From Hyphomicrobium_A sp036559705 (GTDB taxonomy: Bacteria > Pseudomonadota > Alphaproteobacteria > Rhizobiales > Hyphomicrobiaceae): a stretch of DNA of 64,000 nt. Under the pieces are notes generated by a model. The model did not search any database and had not been told where the DNA came from. It saw only the letters and a program-made list of their open reading frames with translations. How positions within the stretch are numbered: the first letter of the stretch is position 1; each line of letters opens with the position of its first letter. Below are positions 35,971-45,101 of this stretch, piece by piece. The stretch is taken from assembly GCA_036559705.1 (NCBI GenBank), contig DATBSP010000113.1, positions 16,423 to 80,422 of the forward strand. The letters are read 5' to 3'. The translations under genes were made by a program, and so were the position numbers.

Positions 35971-37836
35971 ATGATCGCCCGCTTTTTCAGCTGGCTCGAA
36001 ACGCGCGTCGATTCCTTCCCGCTGCAGCAGCCGGGGATGCCGCCGACCACGTTCTGGCGGTTCATTTTGCATTACACGCGCCCGTTCTGGCCGACCATCA
36101 TCGCGTCGTCGGCCCTCTCAGCGGTTATCGCATTGATCGAGGTGTCGCTGTTCGGCTTCCTCGGTAATCTCGTCGATTGGCTGTCGCGGGCCGACCGCGC
36201 CACCTTCTGGTCGACACACGGGCAGTTCCTCGCCGTCATGGGCGTCATTGTGCTGCTCATTCTGCCGGTGATGAAGTTCTTCTACGAATCGATCGTGCAC
36301 CAGGGCGTGCTCGGCAGCTTCGCCATGCGCACCCGCTGGCAGGCGCACCGCTACGTGTTGCGTCAGTCGATGGCCTTCTTCAACGACGACTTCGCCGGCC
36401 GCGTCGCCACCAAGGTCATGCAGACGGCGATGGCGGTGCGCGAGGTGGTCATGAAGATCACCGAGGTGCTGCTGTACGTCGGTATCTATTTCACCGGCGC
36501 CGTTATCCTGTTTGCGGCGACGGACTTGCGGCTGTCGGCGCCGCTCATCCTGTGGCTGGCCGGCTACCTCATCACCATGCGCTACTTCATTCCGCGCCTG
36601 GGCCGCATCTCGCATGCCCAATCGGATGCTCGCTCGATCATGACGGGGCGCGTCGTCGACACCTACACCAACATTTCGACGGTGAAGATGTTCGCGCATG
36701 CTGACCGCGAGGATTCCTACGCCTACGAGAGCATGAATGCGTTTCTCGACACCGTGCACCAACAGCTACGGCTGGTGACGCTGCTCACCGTGGCTCTCAA
36801 CACGCTCAATGCGCTGCTGTTATTTTCGGTGGCGGGTACGTCGCTTTGGCTGTGGTCGATCGATGCCGTAACGGCGGGCGCTCTCGCTTTGTCTGTCGGT
36901 CTCGTGCTGCGCCTGCAGGGCATGTCGCACTGGATCATGTGGGAGGTCGCCGGGCTGTTCGAGAACGTTGGTGTCGTGCAGGATGGCCTCGAGACGATCG
37001 CGCGCGAGCGCAGCGTCGTCGACGCGCCCGATGCCAAGCCGCTCGTCGTGCCGAAGGGCGAGATCAACTTCGAGCACATCCGCTTCAACTATGGTCGGGA
37101 TGCGAGCACGGGGCGCGGCAGCGTCATCGAGGATCTGTCCTTGCGCGTGGCGCCCGGCGAGAAGGTCGGTCTCGTCGGCCGCTCGGGCGCCGGCAAGTCG
37201 ACCCTGGTCGGCCTTTTGCTGCGCTTCTACGACCTCGACGGCGGCCGCGTGCTGATCGACGGGCAGGATATCGCGCAGGTCACGCAGGACAGCCTGCGCG
37301 CCCAGATCGGCATGGTGACGCAGGATACCTCGCTGCTGCACCGCTCGGTGATGGACAACATCCTCTATGGCCGCCCCGACGCCGGCGCTGCCGATGCCAT
37401 GGCCGCCGCCAAGAAGGCGGCTGCGCATGATTTCATCAGCAACCTCGAAGACTTGAAGGGTCGCAAAGGCTACGACGCGCACGTCGGCGAGCGCGGCGTG
37501 AAGCTGTCGGGCGGTCAGCGCCAGCGCGTCGCCATCGCCCGTGTTCTGTTGAAGGACGCGCCCATCCTCGTCCTCGACGAGGCGACCAGCGCGCTTGATA
37601 GCGAGGTCGAGGCGGCGATCCAGGAGCAGCTGGTCAACCTCATGAAAGGTAAGACAGTCATCGCCATCGCGCACCGGCTGTCGACCATCGCCGCCATGGA
37701 CCGGCTGATCATCATGGACGAGGGCCGCATCGTCGAGCAGGGCACCCACGCCGAGCTCCTGCGGCGCGGCGGCCTCTACGCTGAGCTGTGGGCGCGGCAA
37801 TCGGGTGGCTTCCTAGCCCAGGATGCGGCCGAGTAA
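35971..37836 (+). CDS. ABC exporter, fused permease and ATPase (MsbA/multidrug-like)
   Basis: The 621-residue half-transporter has six membrane segments in the first ~320 residues, then a nucleotide-binding domain. That domain has Walker A GRSGAGKST, a Q-loop at GMVTQDTS, signature LSGGQRQRVAIARVLL, Walker B LVLDEATSALDSE and H-loop IAHRLSTI. It probably works as a homodimer in the inner membrane. An in-frame GTG at 35899 exists, but the ATG at 35971 is preferred because a GGAG lies 6-9 bases upstream and the first residues (MIARFFSWLE) are family-like. Substrate is not readable. It has no neighbouring partner. Confidence 0.88.
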   Translation: MIARFFSWLETRVDSFPLQQPGMPPTTFWRFILHYTRPFWPTIIASSALSAVIALIEVSLFGFLGNLVDWLSRADRATFWSTHGQFLAVMGVIVLLILPVMKFFYESIVHQGVLGSFAMRTRWQAHRYVLRQSMAFFNDDFAGRVATKVMQTAMAVREVVMKITEVLLYVGIYFTGAVILFAATDLRLSAPLILWLAGYLITMRYFIPRLGRISHAQSDARSIMTGRVVDTYTNISTVKMFAHADREDSYAYESMNAFLDTVHQQLRLVTLLTVALNTLNALLLFSVAGTSLWLWSIDAVTAGALALSVGLVLRLQGMSHWIMWEVAGLFENVGVVQDGLETIARERSVVDAPDAKPLVVPKGEINFEHIRFNYGRDASTGRGSVIEDLSLRVAPGEKVGLVGRSGAGKSTLVGLLLRFYDLDGGRVLIDGQDIAQVTQDSLRAQIGMVTQDTSLLHRSVMDNILYGRPDAGAADAMAAAKKAAAHDFISNLEDLKGRKGYDAHVGERGVKLSGGQRQRVAIARVLLKDAPILVLDEATSALDSEVEAAIQEQLVNLMKGKTVIAIAHRLSTIAAMDRLIIMDEGRIVEQGTHAELLRRGGLYAELWARQSGGFLAQDAAE

Positions 37837-38058
37837 GATCGCGCCGCATGCGCCACTTTGGCCTACGCGTTTATGTGCGCGAAGGGTTGAGGGCGATTGC
37901 GAAGAGTGCCAAAAACTCCCGGTGACAATTCGACTGGTTCTAAATCAACCTGTCGCGTTGCTCGACCAAATTCAGCCCTGGACGAGCGGCGTGCGGCGGC
38001 GCCCTGCGGCTGACCTCAAGCGGCACGTCTTCAGTCCAGCGATCTAGCGGAGGCACCC

Positions 38059-38631
38059 GTGGCAATTGACGCCGAGGAACCGGACCGCCGGGATTTTCTC
38101 GTCCTCGCGGCCGGCGCCTTTATCGCCGTCGGCGGAGCGGTGACGCTGTGGCCATTCATCCAGCAGATGAATCCAGACGCCGGCGCACAGGCCCTTGCCT
38201 CCATCGAGGTCGACATTGCCCCCGTCAATGAAGGCCAGGCGATCACCGTGCTGTGGCGCGGTAAGCCGGTGTTCATCCGCCACCGCACGCCGGAGGAGAT
38301 CAAGGCCGCCACCGCGGTCCCGATGTCCGACCTGATCGATCCATTGGCGCGCAACGACGCTTTGCCCGACGACGCGCCGGCGACCGACCCCAACCGCACC
38401 ATCAAGGGTCACGAGAACTGGCTGATCATGGTCGGCATCTGCACCCATCTGGGGTGCATCCCCAAGGGTCAGTCGCTGGGCGACAAGAAGGGCGACTTCG
38501 GCGGCTGGCTCTGCCCCTGCCACGGCTCGCATTACGACACTGCCGGACGCATCCGTAAGGGACCTGCTCCGCGCAATCTCGAGGTGCCGGTCTACGACTT
38601 CGTATCGGATACCAAGATCAAGATCGGCTGA
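38059..38631 (+). CDS. petA: Ubiquinol-cytochrome c reductase Rieske iron-sulfur subunit
   Basis: The 190-residue Rieske protein of the bc1 complex has an N-terminal anchor with a Tat-like DRRDFLVLAAGAF signal and the [2Fe-2S] ligand pairs CTHLGC and CPCHGSHYD. The GTG start has GGAGG five bases upstream. It is first of petABC: petB starts 16 bases after its stop. It passes electrons from ubiquinol to cytochrome c1 at the periplasmic face of the inner membrane. Confidence 0.96.
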   Translation: MAIDAEEPDRRDFLVLAAGAFIAVGGAVTLWPFIQQMNPDAGAQALASIEVDIAPVNEGQAITVLWRGKPVFIRHRTPEEIKAATAVPMSDLIDPLARNDALPDDAPATDPNRTIKGHENWLIMVGICTHLGCIPKGQSLGDKKGDFGGWLCPCHGSHYDTAGRIRKGPAPRNLEVPVYDFVSDTKIKIG

Positions 38632-38647
38632 CGAACGCGGGGCAGCG

Positions 38648-39916
38648 ATGGCTGGGCACGGTTCTACCTACGTACCGACGAGCAAGTTCGGCAAATGGAT
38701 GGACGCGCGCCTGCCCATCGGGCGGCTCATGTACACCCAATTCGTCGACTTCCCGACACCGCGCAATCTCAGCTACCTGTGGACCTTCGGCGCCATCCTC
38801 ACCTTGATGCTCGCTGCGCAGATCGTCACCGGCATCGTGCTTGCCATGCACTATCAGCCGAGTGCCGAGGGCGCCTTCGACAGCGTCGAACGCATCCGCC
38901 GCGACGTGAACTTCGGCGACCTGATCCGCAACCTGCATGCGGTCGGTGCCTCGATGTTCTTCCTCGCCGCTTATGTCCACATCTTCCGCGGCCTCTACTA
39001 CGGCTCCTACAAGGCGCCGCGCGAGGTGCTGTGGATCATCGGCGTGTTGATCTTCGTCGTGATGATGGCGACGGCATTCATGGGCTACTCGCTGCCTTGG
39101 GGTCAGATGAGCTTCTGGGCGGTGACCGTCATCACCAACCTGTTCTCCTCGCTCGACAGCATCTGGAAGGGCCTTGGGACCACCATCGTGGAGTGGCTGT
39201 GGGGCGGCTACTCAGTCAGTGGGGTCACTCTCAACCGCTTCTACAGCTTGCACTATCTCCTGCCCTTCGTGATCGCCGGCCTGGTTGTCCTGCACCTGTG
39301 GGCGCTGCACGTCGTCGGCCAGAACAGCCCCACCGGCCTCGACATCAAGACCAAGTCGGACGGGGTGCCGTTTACTCCGTATGCGACGTCGAAAGACGCC
39401 TTCGGCATGTTCGCCTTCCTGTTGCTCTTTTCGTGGTTCGCGTTCTTCCTGCCGGACTATCTCGGCCACGCCGACAACTACATCCCGGCCGATCCCCTAG
39501 TGACGCCGCCGCACATCGTGCCGGAGTGGTACTTCCTGCCGTACTACGCGATCCTCCGCGCCATCCCCTCAAAGCTGTTTGGCGTCATCGCCATGTTCTC
39601 GGCGATCGGCATCCTTCTGTTCGTGCCGTGGCTCGATACGAGCCGCGTGCGCTCGACCAAGTACCGGCCGCTTTACCGCTGGTTCTTCTGGCTGTTCGTC
39701 TTCACTTGCGTTGCGCTGGGCTGGCTCGGCTCCAAACCGCCGGATGCCGAGTACGTATTCTGGGCGCGCGTGTTCACGATCTACTACTTCGGGCACTTCC
39801 TCGTTGTGATGCCGCTGGTCGGCTGGTTCGAAACGCCGCTCAAGGTACCGGGGTCGATCACCGAAGCGGTGCTCGGCAAACAACCAAGCGCCAAGCCGGC
39901 GCCGAACAAGGTCTGA
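38648..39916 (+). CDS. petB: Cytochrome b of the bc1 complex
   Basis: The 422-residue polytopic protein has the b-type heme helices (MHYQPSAEGAFDSVERI; NLHAVGASMFFLAAYVHIFRGLYYGSYK), the quinol site GYSLPWGQMSFWAVTVITN, and the PEWYFLPYYAILRAIP signature of cytochrome b. The length is typical for an alphaproteobacterial complete cytochrome b. It follows petA by 16 bases and precedes petC by 13. The ATG has a weak GGGGCAGCG ribosome site. Confidence 0.97.
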   Translation: MAGHGSTYVPTSKFGKWMDARLPIGRLMYTQFVDFPTPRNLSYLWTFGAILTLMLAAQIVTGIVLAMHYQPSAEGAFDSVERIRRDVNFGDLIRNLHAVGASMFFLAAYVHIFRGLYYGSYKAPREVLWIIGVLIFVVMMATAFMGYSLPWGQMSFWAVTVITNLFSSLDSIWKGLGTTIVEWLWGGYSVSGVTLNRFYSLHYLLPFVIAGLVVLHLWALHVVGQNSPTGLDIKTKSDGVPFTPYATSKDAFGMFAFLLLFSWFAFFLPDYLGHADNYIPADPLVTPPHIVPEWYFLPYYAILRAIPSKLFGVIAMFSAIGILLFVPWLDTSRVRSTKYRPLYRWFFWLFVFTCVALGWLGSKPPDAEYVFWARVFTIYYFGHFLVVMPLVGWFETPLKVPGSITEAVLGKQPSAKPAPNKV

Positions 39917-39929
39917 CGGGGGCTCTTTC

Positions 39930-40823
39930 ATGCAACGACCGGAGCCCATGTGGCGCGCAGCGGCGGTGGCTCTCATCGGGGCGTGGGCGCTCGCCGGGGC
40001 GGCGCTGCCGACCTACGCCGCCGATGACGGCGCCGGGGAGCACGCCGTCGAGCGTCAGCACTGGACGTTCGGCGGCTTCACCGGCCAGTACGACAAGGCG
40101 CAGCTGCAGCGCGGCTTCCAGGTTTACCAGCAGGTATGCACCGCCTGCCATGGCCTCAAGCGCGTGCGCTTCCGCAACCTCGCGGAGCCCGGCGGTCCGG
40201 AGTTCCCGGAAGCGGCGGTCAAGGCGCTCGCCGTCTCGTGGCCCTATCAGATCGCCGGTGAGCTCGACGACCAGGGCAACCCGATCGATCGGCTCCCTGG
40301 TCTCGCCGATCCCATGATCGGCCCTTACAAGAACGACAAGCAGGCACGTGCGGCACAGAACGGCGCGCTGCCGCCTGACCTCTCGCTCATCGCCAAGGCG
40401 CGCACTGTCGAAAGCCACGCTCCCTGGTACAGCCAGTGGTTTTACATGCTGCGCGACATGGCCACCGGCTATCAGGAGGGCGGCCCCGATTACCTCTACG
40501 CTCTGCTGACCGGCTACCACGAGCCGCCGGCCGGCATGCAGATGACCGAGGGCATGAACTACAATTTCGCTTTCCCCGGTCACCAGCTGGCGATGCCGCC
40601 GCCGCTCGGCAAGGACACCTTCGTGGAGTACCAGCCGGAGTCGGGCTACAAAGGGTCGCTCGAGCAGAACGCGCAGGACGTCACGGCCTTTCTCGCCTGG
40701 TCCGCCGACTCGCATCTCAACCGCCGCAAGCAACTCGGCTGGCAGGTGTTGTTCTATCTGGCCATCACCACCATCCTGCTTTATCTCGTCAAAAGACGGC
40801 TCTGGTCGCGCGTGAAGCACTGA
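39930..40823 (+). CDS. petC: Cytochrome c1
   Basis: The 297-residue protein has a signal peptide (residues 1-30, ending TYA), a heme c attachment CTACHGLKRVRF near residue 70, family segments PPDLSLIAKAR and YALLTGYHEPP, a methionine ligand region near GHQLAMPPPL, and a C-terminal membrane anchor (VLFYLAITTILLYLVKRRLW). It closes the petABC operon and hands electrons to soluble or membrane cytochrome c. Start and length are standard. Confidence 0.96.
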   Translation: MQRPEPMWRAAAVALIGAWALAGAALPTYAADDGAGEHAVERQHWTFGGFTGQYDKAQLQRGFQVYQQVCTACHGLKRVRFRNLAEPGGPEFPEAAVKALAVSWPYQIAGELDDQGNPIDRLPGLADPMIGPYKNDKQARAAQNGALPPDLSLIAKARTVESHAPWYSQWFYMLRDMATGYQEGGPDYLYALLTGYHEPPAGMQMTEGMNYNFAFPGHQLAMPPPLGKDTFVEYQPESGYKGSLEQNAQDVTAFLAWSADSHLNRRKQLGWQVLFYLAITTILLYLVKRRLWSRVKH

Positions 40824-40874
40824 CGCCAATCGCGGCGGCATAAGCGCGACCCGCGAAGACCGATCGGAGGGGAT

Positions 40875-41753
40875 GTGGTCAAATCCGTCTTGGGCATCGT
40901 CGGCGGCAGCGGTTTTTACAACCTGCCGGGCATCAAGAACCCGCATTGGGAGAAGATCTCGAGTCCGTGGGGCGAGCCTTCGGACGAAATTCTTTTCGCC
41001 GAGGTCGACGGCCTGCCGTTCCGCTTCCTGCCGCGACACGGACGCGGGCATCGCATCTCGCCGACGCACATCAACTTCCGCGCCAACATCGACGCGCTGA
41101 AGCGGGCGGGCGTCACCGACCTTGTCTCCATCTCCGCTTGCGGCTCGCTGAAGGATCAGTTCGCGCCAGGTCATTTCGTGCTCGTCGACCAGTTCATCGA
41201 CCGCACCTTCGCGCGCGAGAAGAGCTTCTTCGGCGAGGGCGTCGTAGCCCACGTATCGATGGCGCACCCCGTTAGCCCGCTATTGGTTCAGGCGGTCGAG
41301 CAAGCGACAAAGGCAGAGGATATCGATCACACCATGGGTGGCACCTATCTCGCCATGGAGGGTCCGCAGTTCTCGACGCGTGCCGAATCCTTCCTCTACC
41401 GCAGCTGGGGCTGCGACGTGATCGGCATGACCAACATGCCGGAAGCAAAGCTCGCCCGCGAAGCCGAGATCTGCTACGCGACCGTCGCCATGGTCACCGA
41501 CTATGACTGCTGGCACGAGGAGGTGGCGCACGTCGACGTCGCCGCCGTGCTTGCCGTCATGAAGGGCAATACGGAGAAGGCGCAACGCCTCGTGCACAAG
41601 CTCGCCGAAATCATCCCGCGTGAGCACCCGCCGTGCCCCATCGGCTCCGACACCGCGCTCGACGTTGCCATCATTACGGCGCCCGAGGCACGTGACCCGG
41701 CGCTGCTGAAAAAGCTCGACGCCGTCGCCGGCCGCGTGCTCGGCGAGGTTTAA
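40875..41753 (+). CDS. mtnP: S-methyl-5'-thioadenosine phosphorylase
   Basis: The 292-residue enzyme phosphorolyses methylthioadenosine to adenine and 5-methylthioribose-1-phosphate. Signatures: LGIVGGSGFYNLPG phosphate loop, RHGRGHRISPTHINFRANIDALK, ISACGSLKDQF, and TMGGTYLAMEGPQFSTRAES near the middle. The GTG start lies five to nine bases after GGAGGGG. It could be co-transcribed with petC (51 bases apart), and it probably supplies mtnA encoded at 51.4 kb. The panE-like gene converges with a four-base stop overlap. Confidence 0.94.
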   Translation: MVKSVLGIVGGSGFYNLPGIKNPHWEKISSPWGEPSDEILFAEVDGLPFRFLPRHGRGHRISPTHINFRANIDALKRAGVTDLVSISACGSLKDQFAPGHFVLVDQFIDRTFAREKSFFGEGVVAHVSMAHPVSPLLVQAVEQATKAEDIDHTMGGTYLAMEGPQFSTRAESFLYRSWGCDVIGMTNMPEAKLAREAEICYATVAMVTDYDCWHEEVAHVDVAAVLAVMKGNTEKAQRLVHKLAEIIPREHPPCPIGSDTALDVAIITAPEARDPALLKKLDAVAGRVLGEV

Positions 41754-42682
41754 ACCGCTTTGGCGTCGAGGCGCTTCTCATAAGCCTCGACGTGCGCCGC
41801 CGCTATGGCGAGCACCGGCGCCGGCAGCTCGTGCCGCCGCGCCCGCGCCAGCATGTCGCCGAGGATGTGCGCACCTTCCGCGCGCCGGCCGCTCTCGATA
41901 TCGCGCAGCATCGACGACGTCAGCGTCGAGCCGTCCTCGGTGAGCAACGCGCGGTATTCCTCCATCAGGGTATCGGGCGGCGCAAAGCCCTCGGCCAGCG
42001 CTACGGAGTACGTTTCTTCGAGCAGATGCAGGATGCGCTGGCGGCCGCCGTCCGTCTGCAAGATCGTACCGATGCTGGCGCGCATCAATGAGGTGATGCC
42101 GGCGAAGGCCGCGAGGAACACGAATTTGTTCCACATGTCCTGGCGGATCTCGTGCGTGGCGTACGCCTCGACGCCGGCGCTCTTCCACGTACCGACGATC
42201 TCGTCCGCGACCGGATCGGATCGCGTGCCGACGGGGCCGGTGATGACGGTCATGAACGACGAAAGGTGCTCGATGACGCCGTCGGGGCGCAGGTTGGCGG
42301 CGCCATGGACGATGCCGCCAAGCAGAGGCGTGTGCGGATAGCGCGCCGTCAGCATGTCGATGTGGCGCACGCCGTTGAGGAGCGGCAGCAGCCGTGTCTG
42401 CGGCCCCAGCAGCGGTGTAACGGCCTCGAGGGCCTCGGCGAGCGCCGGCTCCTTGCAGGCGAGCAAGACGCCATCGGGCGGCGTTGCAAGCACGGTGCCG
42501 GCGGGAATGACAGCGACCGGCGCCGCGAAGTCCCCGAGCGGGCTCTTCACGACGAGGCCATGCGCCTTGAGAGTCGCGGCGCGAGCGTCACGCGTGAGAA
42601 ACGTAACATCGGCGCCGCCCGTGATGAGCCGCGCACCGAGATAGCCGCCGACGCCTCCCGCTCCTAGGACAACGACCTGCAT
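41750..42682 (-). CDS. 2-dehydropantoate 2-reductase-like (PanE/ApbA family)
   Basis: The 310-residue NADPH-dependent reductase has the Rossmann motif VVVLGAGGVGGYLGARL at the very start when read from the ATG at 42682. The frame is open 19 codons further, but those residues are not family-like. A catalytic lysine region (RQDMWNKFVFLAAF) and the C-terminal helical domain (GAHILGDMLARARRHELPAPVLA) fit. The family reduces ketopantoate for pantothenate synthesis or other 2-oxo acids. Many genomes carry several paralogues, so the symbol is withheld. It follows folE on the same strand. Confidence 0.82.
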   Translation of the reverse strand: MQVVVLGAGGVGGYLGARLITGGADVTFLTRDARAATLKAHGLVVKSPLGDFAAPVAVIPAGTVLATPPDGVLLACKEPALAEALEAVTPLLGPQTRLLPLLNGVRHIDMLTARYPHTPLLGGIVHGAANLRPDGVIEHLSSFMTVITGPVGTRSDPVADEIVGTWKSAGVEAYATHEIRQDMWNKFVFLAAFAGITSLMRASIGTILQTDGGRQRILHLLEETYSVALAEGFAPPDTLMEEYRALLTEDGSTLTSSMLRDIESGRRAEGAHILGDMLARARRHELPAPVLAIAAAHVEAYEKRLDAKAV

Positions 42683-42746
42683 GCGCGCTCCCGGCAATCG
42701 TGTTGTCACCAAGGTGGGATCACTGGAAGAGATACGCAAGTTCGGG

Positions 42747-43403
42747 CTAAGCCTGTGGGGCGGGTAGAGACGTGGCTATCCTCAGGAACTCCTGACGCGT
42801 CACTGGGTCGTCTCGAAAGCTCCCGAGCATGCGGCTGGTCACCAGCTCTGCTCCGGGCTTGTGGATACCGCGCCCCGTCATGCAGTGGTGCACGGCCTTG
42901 ATCACGACGCCGACCCCCTCGGGTTGCAGCGCTGTGGCGATTGCATCGGCGATCTGCGCCGTCATCCGCTCTTGGATCTGCAGACGTTTGGCGAAGGCCT
43001 CGACCACGCGGGCGAGTTTGCTGATGCCGACCACGCGCCCGCGTGGAATATAGCCTACCCAGGTGCGGCCGACGATCGGCGCCATATGATGCTCGCAATG
43101 ACTTTCGAACGGGACGCCAGCCAGTACAATCATCTCGTCGTAGCCTGCAATCTCCGTAAAAGTCTTCTGCAAGATCGCGGCAGGATCGAGAGCATAGCCG
43201 GCAAAATGCTCCTCCAGGGCGCGCGCCATCCGGGCCGGTGTTTCGAGAAGCCCGTCGCGATTTGGGTCATCGCCGGTCCGGCGGATGATGGTGCGAAATG
43301 CTGCCTCCAAGGCCGATCGATCGACCTTGGCGCTCTCGGCATCGGGTAGCCGCGCCGATGTGCTATGGGCGACAAGCATCTTCGCCGGCAGCTTGAGTGA
43401 CAT
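42747..43403 (-). CDS. folE: GTP cyclohydrolase I
   Basis: The 218-residue enzyme opens the tetrahydrofolate (and pterin) pathway by converting GTP to dihydroneopterin triphosphate. The zinc site is FESHCEHHMAPIVG with its Cys-His pair, the second Cys is in HHCMTGRGI, and the C-terminal VTSRMLGSFRDD is typical. Start codon candidates at 43403 and Met9 are both possible. The gap to the cupredoxin stop is 25 bases, so read-through from the ECF-type DUF4142-cupredoxin promoter could reach folE. That coupling is inferred from spacing only. Confidence 0.94.
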   Translation of the reverse strand: MSLKLPAKMLVAHSTSARLPDAESAKVDRSALEAAFRTIIRRTGDDPNRDGLLETPARMARALEEHFAGYALDPAAILQKTFTEIAGYDEMIVLAGVPFESHCEHHMAPIVGRTWVGYIPRGRVVGISKLARVVEAFAKRLQIQERMTAQIADAIATALQPEGVGVVIKAVHHCMTGRGIHKPGAELVTSRMLGSFRDDPVTRQEFLRIATSLPAPQA

Positions 43404-43428
43404 CGAGTTGCCTCCAGTCGTGTTGGCG

Positions 43429-43767
43429 TCACTGCGGCTGCTCGGCCGCTACGACGTTGATCATGCCGGTCATATGGGGATGAAAGCGACAGTAGTAGGC
43501 TATCGTTCCGGCACGGTGCAGTTCCATGCGGCCAGACTTGCCGGCCGCAATATCAACGCCCCAGTCGCCATTTTTTGCCGTCGCAGTATGATCGACGAAG
43601 TCGGTGTTGTTCCATTCGATGGTATCGCCGACGCGAACGGTAATGTTCGCCGGTGCGAAGGCAAGGTCGCCGATAGACACCTTGACGACCTCGCCGGCCA
43701 GCGCGCCTACCGCCAGGAAACCTTGCATCAACCCGAGCAGCGTCGAGCAGAGCAGCAAAGCGCGCAT
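43429..43767 (-). CDS. Periplasmic cupredoxin (plastocyanin/amicyanin-like)
   Basis: The 112-residue protein has a signal peptide (residues 1-23, ending GALAGE) and a single type 1 copper domain. The first His ligand lies in NNTDFVDHTAT, and the C-terminal Cys-His-Met set is in IAYYCRFHPHMTGMI. The compact C-x2-H-x2-H/M loop resembles amicyanin and pseudoazurin-like proteins. It likely acts in electron transfer or copper handling. It lies 9 bases after the DUF4142 stop and is probably co-transcribed with it from an ECF-type promoter. Confidence 0.86.
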   Translation of the reverse strand: MRALLLCSTLLGLMQGFLAVGALAGEVVKVSIGDLAFAPANITVRVGDTIEWNNTDFVDHTATAKNGDWGVDIAAGKSGRMELHRAGTIAYYCRFHPHMTGMINVVAAEQPQ

Positions 43768-43776
43768 GGGTGTCTC

Positions 43777-44301
43777 CTACTTGAACGTCGCCGCGAGATG
43801 TTCGGCGTGCTGCTCATGGCCCTGGAAGATCTTGAGGCCCGTTTGCAGGAAACTCTTCAGCTCGGTGTTGCTCGCTGATGGGATGAGCGTCTTGGAGAGA
43901 GCATCGTTGACGGTCTTGTGATAGGCGACCTCGTTTTCGACATAGGCCTTGTCGAAAGCGGCGCCCGATAGCTTACCGAACTCGGAGAGCTTGTCGGCTG
44001 CACCTTTGGTGAGGCTCTTGCTGGTGTCGTTGTCTTCAGGCGTGACACCCAGCTTCTTCACTAACGCAAGCGCTTGGTCGTTCACCGCCGTATGGTCCTT
44101 GACCATGTTCTCGGCGAAGCCGCGCACCTGCTTGTTCCTGGATTTCTTCAGTGCCTGCTCAGCTGCCTTGATGTCGAGATCGCCGGCCGTATAGGCAATG
44201 TGGGCGATCTGGGGGTCAGAGGGCTTGACGGCCGCATAGACGGCCGTCGATGTCAGCAGCATCATCGCCGCAGCGAGGCTGCACGAGGTCGAAGTACGCA
44301 T
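43777..44301 (-). CDS. DUF4142 periplasmic protein
   Basis: The 174-residue protein has a signal peptide (residues 1-24, ending VYA) and an all-alpha DUF4142 domain, with AKKSR-like heptads, VRGFAENMVKDHTAVNDQAL and a C-terminal LKIFQGHEQHAEHLA His/Glu cluster. DUF4142 is a ferritin-like family, often found in envelope stress or oxidative stress contexts, with unknown activity. It begins an operon with the cupredoxin and possibly folE. A promoter element identical in spacing to that of the neighbouring sigma gene lies 50-80 bases upstream. Confidence 0.85.
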   Translation of the reverse strand: MRTSTSCSLAAAMMLLTSTAVYAAVKPSDPQIAHIAYTAGDLDIKAAEQALKKSRNKQVRGFAENMVKDHTAVNDQALALVKKLGVTPEDNDTSKSLTKGAADKLSEFGKLSGAAFDKAYVENEVAYHKTVNDALSKTLIPSASNTELKSFLQTGLKIFQGHEQHAEHLAATFK

Positions 44302-44350
44302 ATCAGTTCTCCATCGGTGCCGGAGCCGCGCGGCTCCCTGGCTGACGAAA

Positions 44351-44381
44351 GATTGGATGCAGCCGAGCGCCGGAGGTTCCC
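44351..44381 (-). promoter_or_regulatory. Putative ECF-sigma promoter of the DUF4142-cupredoxin operon
   Basis: Reading on the minus strand, GGGAACC (44381-44375), a 14-base gap and GCATCCAATC (44360-44351) match the element before the adjacent sigma gene base for base at 16 of 17 motif positions. The 3' end of the element is 49 bases from the DUF4142 ATG. The GGGAACC resembles ECF -35 boxes. Confidence 0.65.
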
Positions 44382-44385
44382 GGTC

Positions 44386-45069
44386 TCAGTTGGATGAGTT
44401 GAGACGCCGCACAACGGCATCGGCGAGGCGCTCGCAGCGCTTGCCATCGAAGGGGAAGACGTCGCTGAACAGCGGTCCCATGTGCTCGGTCAGCGCTGCC
44501 TTGAGCAGTCGCCGCGCGCGATGCAGCCGCGTCTTCACCGTTTCTGGCCGCAGGTCGAGAGCGTTTGCCGTTTCCTCGACGCTCATACCCTCGATGACGC
44601 GGGCGACGAGCACGGTGCGAAACTCCTGCGGCAATTCATCGATGGCGTGCTCGACCAACTGGCAGATTTCTCGCTGGGCCATGACGCGCTCCGGGTCGTC
44701 GCTCTGTTGCGCGGAGGTTGGAAACGGAATGACCTGCGCGCTGGGCGTCCGCCCCTCCTCGATCGGCGCCACAGCTTCCCGAGGCCGGCGCAGCCGCTGC
44801 AACGCCTCGTTGACGACGATGCGCGTCAGCCATGTCGAAAGAGCAGCTTCACCACGGAATTCGGCTAACGCGGAGAAGGCGTGCAAGTATGCCTCCTGCA
44901 GCACGTCCTCGGCGTCGGCGCCATCGCGCACAATGCTGCGCGCCACGCGATAAAGGCGCCGGTTGTGCTGCTGGATGATGGCGCGAATGGCGGTCTCTTC
45001 CCTGCGCACGGCCCGACGGATGAGCTCCGACTCAGCCGGGTAGGTTCGGCCCTCGACTTGCGACGGCAT
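44386..45069 (-). CDS. ECF-type RNA polymerase sigma factor
   Basis: The 227-residue sigma-70-family protein has region 2 (NRRLYRVARSIVRDGADAEDVLQEAYLHAF, then LSTWLTRIVVNEALQRLRR) and region 4 (LPQEFRTVLVARVIEGMSVEETANALDL, ETVKTRLHRAR). It carries a ~30-residue C-terminal extension with a single Cys (FPFDGKRCERLADAV), which may be a sensor. No anti-sigma factor gene is adjacent. A promoter-like element shared with the DUF4142 operon lies 33 to 63 bases upstream, suggesting autoregulation. A GGAGG ribosome site precedes the ATG. Confidence 0.9.
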   Translation of the reverse strand: MPSQVEGRTYPAESELIRRAVRREETAIRAIIQQHNRRLYRVARSIVRDGADAEDVLQEAYLHAFSALAEFRGEAALSTWLTRIVVNEALQRLRRPREAVAPIEEGRTPSAQVIPFPTSAQQSDDPERVMAQREICQLVEHAIDELPQEFRTVLVARVIEGMSVEETANALDLRPETVKTRLHRARRLLKAALTEHMGPLFSDVFPFDGKRCERLADAVVRRLNSSN

Positions 45070-45101
45070 GGGCGGCCTCCATCTATTCCCAGACTACGCG
45101 G

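Noticed and set aside
43404..43428. Independent promoter for folE
   Set aside because: Only 25 bases separate it from the cupredoxin stop and no promoter boxes are visible there.
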